NCBI GenBank assembly: GCA_036272935.1
Contig: DATAXP010000080.1
Coordinates: 1-37,302 of the forward strand
Reading direction: 5' to 3'
DNA length: 37,302 bases
Source: DATAXP01 sp036272935
Lineage (GTDB): Bacteria; Planctomycetota; Planctomycetia; Pirellulales; PNKZ01
Positions 33,088 to 37,302 of the stretch are shown here, in pieces (the first letter of the stretch is position 1; each line of letters opens with the position of its first letter). Under the pieces are notes generated by a model. The model was not told where the DNA came from. It was given only the letters and a program-made list of their open reading frames with translations, and made no database searches. The position numbers and the translations under genes were made by a program.

Positions 33088-33309
33088 CTAGTTCACGCTA
33101 AACGAATCCACGGCAAGCGAGCGGTTGGTTTCGACGAACGCGCGCAAGTCATCGGTGTCGTACCGAATGCCACGCGTACCTACGCGAATCCAAGCGATCT
33201 TACGGGCCTTCCGAAGCTCACACAGGTGGCGAGGCGAGATTCGTAGCGCCTTCGCCGCGTCTGTTTCGTTCAACAAGCTAACGGAGCCATCTCGATCGAC
33301 ACTCATCAT
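33088..33309 (-). CDS. Small excisionase/MerR-like DNA-binding protein
   Basis: A 73-residue protein with a winged-helix motif: LLNETDAAKALRISPRHLCELRKARKIAWIRVGTRGIRYDTDDLRAFVE, the form of many helix-turn-helix excisionase-family proteins. The start is the first ATG of a tandem pair, with AAAGGAA 6 bases upstream. It lies 71 bases upstream of the integrase on the same strand, the usual place for a recombination directionality factor, so it probably helps excision or controls the integrase gene. Confidence 0.75.
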   Translation of the reverse strand: MMSVDRDGSVSLLNETDAAKALRISPRHLCELRKARKIAWIRVGTRGIRYDTDDLRAFVETNRSLAVDSFSVN

Positions 33310-33641
33310 TCTTTGTTCCTTTGCTCTGGTGCAGTGCCATTCCTAACCGACTCTTCACATTTCAATCCCGCGCATGCCAAAAAGGTTTCACTGTTCCCAT
33401 GAAATCTCTTGCGATTCCGGCGTCCCGCGTGGCATCCGCGGTACAACCCGTTTGCTCGGTTCCAGTGGTTCTACTGGTGACTTTTATTCAACGTTCCGAC
33501 ATGGGAGGTGGTCCACGGCGTTACCGAAACGAAAGATGATTGGTGTCTTGCGCCGACGGGTCGGCAATTAGGATGGAGGTATAGCCTTCGCGGCAGCGGC
33601 CAGCCGGGATCCGGTCTTCGATCCATTCACTTGGAGCGACC
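33310..33641. other. Gap between excisionase and glycine-rich gene
   Basis: About 330 bases with only short overlapping open frames of poor character (for example 33321-33539). I see no motif that I can name. It must hold the promoters of the leftward excisionase gene and the rightward glycine-rich gene. Confidence 0.4.
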
Positions 33642-34211
33642 ATGCGAACCGTCGTCCTGTTCCTTTTGATCGTTACGCAGGCCCTCGCAAAAGACATCGT
33701 GCTCACCAACGGCATAGTCGTTCGCGAGGGGCTGCCGGAGTTGCTCGACTTGCCGGCGGAAACCGCGGACATGACGCGCGATGAATTTGTCCGATGGGCG
33801 CGCGGACAAAACGAGCAAGCGCGAACGCTGTCGGAGCAACGCTCGGCCGAAAACCGACTTAGATACCCCGATCGCCACGGCGTGGCGTCGAATGGTTCCA
33901 ACAGCGGCACCACGCTTGGGAACCTCGGAGTTGGCGCTCTCGGCTATGGCGGCCTTGGCGCATTCGGAGGGGGCGGGGGTTACGGCGCCTACGGCGTCGG
34001 GGCCGCGTCGAACGGCAACGCGGGGTTCGCGCCAGGCGGCGGTTACGGTGGTGGCTATTTTGGTCGTAACGGCTCAACTCAATCGACCAGCTACAGCAGC
34101 CAGAGCTACGACACGACGTGGCATGATCCGAACGACTTCGGGCCGGGACCGCTCACGATTATCAACCCATACGTCCATCCGCGGGACGTACCGGGCTTTT
34201 ACGGTCGATGA
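33642..34211 (+). CDS. Secreted glycine-rich protein
   Basis: A 189-residue protein with a signal peptide (MRTVVLFLLIVTQALA), a helical segment of about 60 residues (MTRDEFVRWARGQNEQ), then a Gly/Tyr/Asn-rich stretch from about 85 to 140 (GYGGLGAFGGGGGYGAYGVG), and a short ordered-looking tail. GGAG lies 5 bases before the ATG, so translation is well supported. Such proteins are cell-surface or matrix components in planctomycetes. I do not recognise a family. It sits inside the tRNA-linked element as apparent cargo. Confidence 0.7.
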   Translation: MRTVVLFLLIVTQALAKDIVLTNGIVVREGLPELLDLPAETADMTRDEFVRWARGQNEQARTLSEQRSAENRLRYPDRHGVASNGSNSGTTLGNLGVGALGYGGLGAFGGGGGYGAYGVGAASNGNAGFAPGGGYGGGYFGRNGSTQSTSYSSQSYDTTWHDPNDFGPGPLTIINPYVHPRDVPGFYGR

Positions 34212-34644
34212 GGCGCCGCGGCATTCGAGGTCGCGCCACTCGCGTTGACGGTGCGAAGCGCCAACGCGCGTTGCCGCGTCAGTCGACGCAATAGGACGCG
34301 ATCAGAAGGCGTGGTGCAGAATGGCCGTCAAATCATACCAGCCCTTCCTAGCGAACCACTCAGCGGCTCTCCCGTTTGCGCACGCCGGCTGAGACGTTTT
34401 GCACGAGCGGATGAATCAGCAGCAAAGTAGCAGTGTCGGCAAAATACCTTGCTCGACAAGCGTCGCTTCTGCGGCGCCGCGTCGCTTGAACCTTCTGATC
34501 AATGGCGGCGTGACGCAAGAAATAATCTCAGGCTGCCTGAGAATGTAGCGGGTGAGAGCCTGGAGCCCAGTAGCGACGCGTAGTCGGCCGCTAGTCGCCG
34601 GCAGGTAGTTGCCCAGTAGCAGGCAGATGAATAATAGTCGCTGG

Positions 34645-34680
34645 CAGGTTATCAAACGCGATCGTGATAACCTGATAACC
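34645..34680. repeat. Inverted and direct TGATAACC repeats
   Basis: CAGGTTATCA (34645-34654) and TGATAACCTG (34665-34674) are perfect inverted repeats with a 10-base centre. A further TGATAACC follows at 34673-34680. More TATCA/TGATA copies lie at 34734, 34814, 34822 and 34844. Confidence 0.6.
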
Positions 34681-34770
34681 GATAAGACACTTGCGGCATT
34701 CTCCCCTATAGGCTGATAGCTTTTATATCTACTTATCACGCGTGGAAAGTACGTAATATAGGGTAAAATA

Positions 34771-34784
34771 CATATATATATATG
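34771..34784. repeat. CATATATATATATG palindrome in an AT-rich tract
   Basis: A perfect 14-bp palindrome inside about 90 bases of low-GC DNA (roughly 34,720-34,815), in contrast to the GC-rich surroundings. Such a tract melts easily and would suit an origin or a strong promoter. Confidence 0.5.
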
Positions 34785-34920
34785 TTGGAGATTGCCGCAA
34801 GACTATTAAAACGTATCACGGTATCACTAGGACGCGTCAGCATGATACTTGTGAGCGCATTTTGAATCTCACGGTTACCAGCGCAAATCGGTTACAGTTT
34901 GCCCTAAATTGACCAACATG

Positions 34921-34942
34921 CTGATGATTGCACAATCATCAG
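34921..34942. repeat. 22-bp palindrome CTGATGATTG-CA-CAATCATCAG
   Basis: Ten-base arms are perfect around a two-base centre. No T tract follows, so it is more likely a protein-binding or recombination site than a terminator. Confidence 0.55.
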
Positions 34943-35459
34943 ACGCCGTGTGACCGCTCCAGCCGGCACAATCCCTATCGGCGCGCGTCGCGCTGTCGTC
35001 GCTGGGCTCCAGGCGACGCAAGCGAGCGGCTATTCTGACCTAATCATTGGCCATTGTTAGGCTTGCGTGCATCTCCTCGCATCCCGTCCCGCCAACACCG
35101 ATGTTCGTCGACGCACGCGAGACGCAACCAAGCTTGTACTGCCCAACAGTTGCCGAGAGCAATCGGTCTCCTCGTAGGGGCTAGGGTCAATCTGCGTGAT
35201 CGAACACTGGCTTCGTATTGCGCCGGATCGCCATCCCTTTCCACTGCGGTCTCGCTCGAAACGGGAGGCCTGACGCGGCACCGATTCACACTTTAATCGA
35301 CGTTCGTGCGCTCAAGGCACTCATCGTGGCACACGACCCACAAACCCGGACCGCACCCACTCGCACGAGTCGAGCGGGGGGCGACGGCAAGAACGTCACG
35401 ATCGTATCGCGACTTGGACACAACCGACCGTCTGTGTCCAGAACCGTCATGCTTGTCGG

Positions 35460-35483
35460 TTGACATACTTGCCAGTTGACATA
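35460..35483. repeat. Direct repeat TTGACATA upstream of serine recombinase
   Basis: TTGACATA occurs at 35460-35467 and 35476-35483, 16 bases apart and 40-64 bases before the recombinase ATG. Each contains a perfect -35 hexamer, but no good -10 follows either. They could be a promoter pair or binding sites for the recombinase or its XRE partner. Confidence 0.4.
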
Positions 35484-35523
35484 GTGTTGAAGTAGAGAGC
35501 ACTACGTCCTTGGCAGGTGCGTC

Positions 35524-36216
35524 ATGCGAGTCATCCTATACGCCAGAGTGAGCACTGCCGACCAATCGGACAACGGCGTCAGCCTGGACGCCCAGCAAGC
35601 CAAGATGACGGCCTACGCCAGCTTGTACGACCTGCAAGTGATCGAGACGATTGTCGACGCTGGTGAGAGCGCCAAGTCACTCGACCGGCCTGGCCTGCAA
35701 CGAGCGCTGGAGCTTCTACGGGCCGGCCATGCGGATGGCATGATCGTGGTCAAGCTCGACCGGCTGACGCGCTCTGTGGCCGACTGGCAGCTTCTAATCG
35801 ACGATTACTTCGGTGAGAAAGCCGGCAAGCAGTTATTCAGCGTGGCAGATTCGATTGACACACGCACGGCCGCCGGCCGGCTCGTGCTGAACGTGTTGTT
35901 GAGCGTGGCACAATGGGAGCGCGAGACGACCGGCGAGCGAACTCGCGAAGCGTTGCGGCACAAAATCAGGAATGGGGAACGGTGTGGCAAGCTGCGGTTC
36001 GGATTCGACCTGGCCAGCGATGGCAAGATGCTCGTGCCGAACCTGGCCGAGCAGCAGGCCATCGTGCTGATGATGAATCTGCGCGACGCCGGCTTCACGC
36101 TACGGCAGATTGCCTCTGAGCTTACGGCATGCAATATCCCGACCAAGGAAGGCGGTACAACCTGGACCCACACGGCGGTTGGTCGCATCCTCGACCGGAA
36201 CCGAAAGGCCGCATGA
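35524..36216 (+). CDS. Small serine recombinase (resolvase/invertase family)
   Basis: A 230-residue recombinase. The catalytic serine is S10 in ILYARVSTADQ; the domain continues VVKLDRLTRSVADWQLL and the long helix RLVLNVLLSVAQWERETTGERTREAL (to about 145). A C-terminal helix-turn-helix region follows (IVLMMNLRDAGFTLRQIASELTACNIPTKEGGTTWTHTAVGRIL), the short recombinase-type DNA-binding domain, so it is smaller than large serine integrases. AGGTG lies 4 bases before the ATG. Its stop overlaps the next gene (ATGA). It may resolve or invert DNA within the element; its site could be the TTGACATA repeats or the palindromes upstream. Confidence 0.92.
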   Translation: MRVILYARVSTADQSDNGVSLDAQQAKMTAYASLYDLQVIETIVDAGESAKSLDRPGLQRALELLRAGHADGMIVVKLDRLTRSVADWQLLIDDYFGEKAGKQLFSVADSIDTRTAAGRLVLNVLLSVAQWERETTGERTREALRHKIRNGERCGKLRFGFDLASDGKMLVPNLAEQQAIVLMMNLRDAGFTLRQIASELTACNIPTKEGGTTWTHTAVGRILDRNRKAA

Positions 36217-36419
36217 TGTCCCCGAAGCAACATTCCATCGTCGAGCGGCTACGGCAGATCATCGCAGACTGCGGCCACACTGAATATGCCATCGCCAAGG
36301 GGGCTGGCGTAAGCCAGTCGGTCGTCAACCGATTCGCTCATCGCGAGCGCGGTATCTCGTTTGAGACGGCAGCAAAGCTGTGCGGCTTTTTGGAACTCGA
36401 CCTACGTCCACGTCACTGA
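36213..36419 (+). CDS. Small XRE-family regulator coupled to the serine recombinase
   Basis: A 68-residue protein that is little more than a helix-turn-helix: IVERLRQIIADCGHTEYAIAKGAGVSQSVVNRFAHRERGISFETAAKLCGFLELDLRPR. Two adjacent ATGs overlap the recombinase stop, with AAAGG upstream in the recombinase gene; a longer frame back to 36129 lies within the recombinase and is not needed. Coupled translation suggests it regulates the recombinase. The 120-base gap after it holds no gene. Confidence 0.85.
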   Translation: MMSPKQHSIVERLRQIIADCGHTEYAIAKGAGVSQSVVNRFAHRERGISFETAAKLCGFLELDLRPRH

Positions 36420-36540
36420 CCGCGCGACGCACCACCGGTGGGGTCAATCAACGTTGTCGAACCTGCCAACTGCGCGGCGCGGTGCACGACAGCTCTACTG
36501 ACTGAGCCCAGCCAGATTCCAGTCTCCATCGACGCGTCAG

Positions 36541-36717
36541 CTATCCTAGAAGCCACCAGAGCCCGATAAGAACGACGCCGAGCGCGATTCCCCAGTGAAA
36601 CGCCGTAGAACCGTCCGACTCGTCGGGCGGATCGGCCAGCAGTGCAGCAAGAGAGGTCGGCAGGTCAGTGCCGGCCGCCAGGTGCATTTCGAGTTCGGCC
36701 AGTTCAGCGTCGTCCAT
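36541..36717 (-). CDS. Small membrane protein with acidic N-terminus
   Basis: From the ATG at 36715-36717 it is 58 residues: an acidic helix MDDAELAELEMHLAAGTDLP, then SLAALLADPPDESD, and a single transmembrane helix GIALGVVLIGLWWLLG at the end. The longer frame back to 36822 has no such character. The pattern of a short acidic helix and C-terminal anchor occurs in other small planctomycete proteins, but I cannot name a family. The ribosome site is weak. Confidence 0.5.
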   Translation of the reverse strand: MDDAELAELEMHLAAGTDLPTSLAALLADPPDESDGSTAFHWGIALGVVLIGLWWLLG

Positions 36718-36896
36718 ACGACAATCATAGCTCGCCAAAGTCATCCGACTGCCGACTGGGCATGGCAAAGGTCCACTCGCAGCCCGATCAAAGCTGTCTC
36801 GGCTACGGTGGCCAATTGCCATTCAACGCGTATCAGTGCCGCGCGCCTATCTCATTTCAGGAACGCGAACGACACTGACGCGACAACGGTGAGCAC

Positions 36897-37145
36897 TCAA
36901 AGCATCGCGATCACGACCGCCCCCAGGTTCACCACAGTCAACACCGTAATCACGATGGTCAAATCCCGCATCTGCTTTGTCAGACGCAACATGTGTTTAT
37001 ATTGGCGCTCGGCTTCGCGTCTGGCCAATTCTTCACGGAGAAAGGACAAGCCTATCTGCGTGCTGGTAGCAGTCTCGTCGTAGAGCCGTTCAAGGTCGGC
37101 TTCGGACTGTTTGCGAAGCTCGGCGTATGTGTTTGCCATCGGCAT
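36897..37145 (-). CDS. Small coiled-coil protein with C-terminal membrane anchor
   Basis: An 82-residue (or 80 from the second ATG at 37139) protein. Residues 3-58 are charged and heptad-like (YAELRKQSEADLERLYDE, then FLREELARREAERQYKHML), and the last 22 residues form one hydrophobic helix (LTIVITVLTVVNLGAVVIAML). It resembles a common family of short bacterial tail-anchored proteins of unknown role. No clear ribosome site is visible. Bases 37146-37302 hold no feature that I can support. Confidence 0.6.
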   Translation of the reverse strand: MPMANTYAELRKQSEADLERLYDETATSTQIGLSFLREELARREAERQYKHMLRLTKQMRDLTIVITVLTVVNLGAVVIAML

Positions 37146-37302
37146 TATCTATGCACCGACCCGAATGCCGCGAAGTTAAGCCGAAGCTCCATGTGTCGTA
37201 ATAGTTAAGCGTTGCTGTGACTGCATTGCTGCTTGGGCGATTCACCGGATCGTATCTCTGTTCCTGCCAAGCTCAGCGGCGCATGCCAGCAACGCTTCAG
37301 TC

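Larger units (their letters stand above)
34212..35523. other. 1.3-kb gene-free stretch with palindromes and repeats
   Basis: No open frame here has coding character or a ribosome site. The centre (34,640-34,850) is unusually AT-rich for this genome and holds several inverted repeats and TATCA/TGATA motifs, listed separately. The rest (34,950-35,460) shows no structure I can name. It could be a replication, transfer or maintenance region of the element, or simply decayed sequence. Confidence 0.5.

Noticed and set aside
34416..34739. Minus-strand frame of 107 codons in the gene-free stretch
   Set aside because: No ribosome site, no domain, and it runs through the inverted repeats.

Overview
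The window looks like a planctomycete chromosome, most likely order Pirellulales. The evidence is a DUF1501 gene next to a DUF1549/DUF1553 cytochrome-type gene, a GxxExxY protein, a long-loop NuoA, a planctomycete kinase N-terminal remnant, a sulfatase followed by a Gfo/Idh/MocA oxidoreductase, and high GC in the core (lower in the first 9 kb). This is inferred from protein families, not from a marker gene.

Region 1 (1-8,960) is an accessory defence-type island. It opens with the C-terminal end of what looks like an IS256-type transposase. A leftward operon follows: a small unknown protein, a ribbon-helix-helix/GIY-YIG nuclease fusion, a Dam-like adenine methyltransferase and another small protein. 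Then come an alpha/beta hydrolase and a leftward XRE repressor plus ImmA/IrrE metalloprotease pair. Divergent from that pair is a rightward operon: a tandem-domain class III nucleotidyl cyclase, a stand-alone E2-like protein with a C-terminal SEC-C zinc motif, and a cyclic-nucleotide-binding/TIR effector, followed by a frameshifted AAA ATPase. Cyclase plus CNB-TIR is the Pycsar plan. The inserted E2-like gene and the divergent HTH/protease pair resemble ancillary and control modules known from CBASS. I consider this combination the most interesting system in the window.

Region 2 (8,970-31,514) is mostly core: nuoD, nuoC and nuoA without nuoB; cysK; a DUF1501 and a DUF1549/DUF1553 gene separated by a GxxExxY cassette bounded by perfect 27-bp inverted repeats; a lipoate ligase-like gene; a HEAT-repeat membrane protein; an MFP-RND-RND efflux operon of MdtABC-like layout; a truncated TPR/LamG-like gene fused to a kinase remnant; and a sulfatase and oxidoreductase pair.

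Region 3 (31,639-37,302) begins with tRNA-Ser(GCU), whose 3' half overlaps the end of a tyrosine integrase gene, the usual signature of a tRNA-targeted integrative element. It carries a small excisionase-like gene, a secreted glycine-rich protein, a 1.3-kb gene-free stretch rich in palindromes and TATCA repeats, a serine recombinase translationally coupled to a small XRE regulator, and two small membrane proteins. No second attachment site is visible, so the element probably extends past the right edge.
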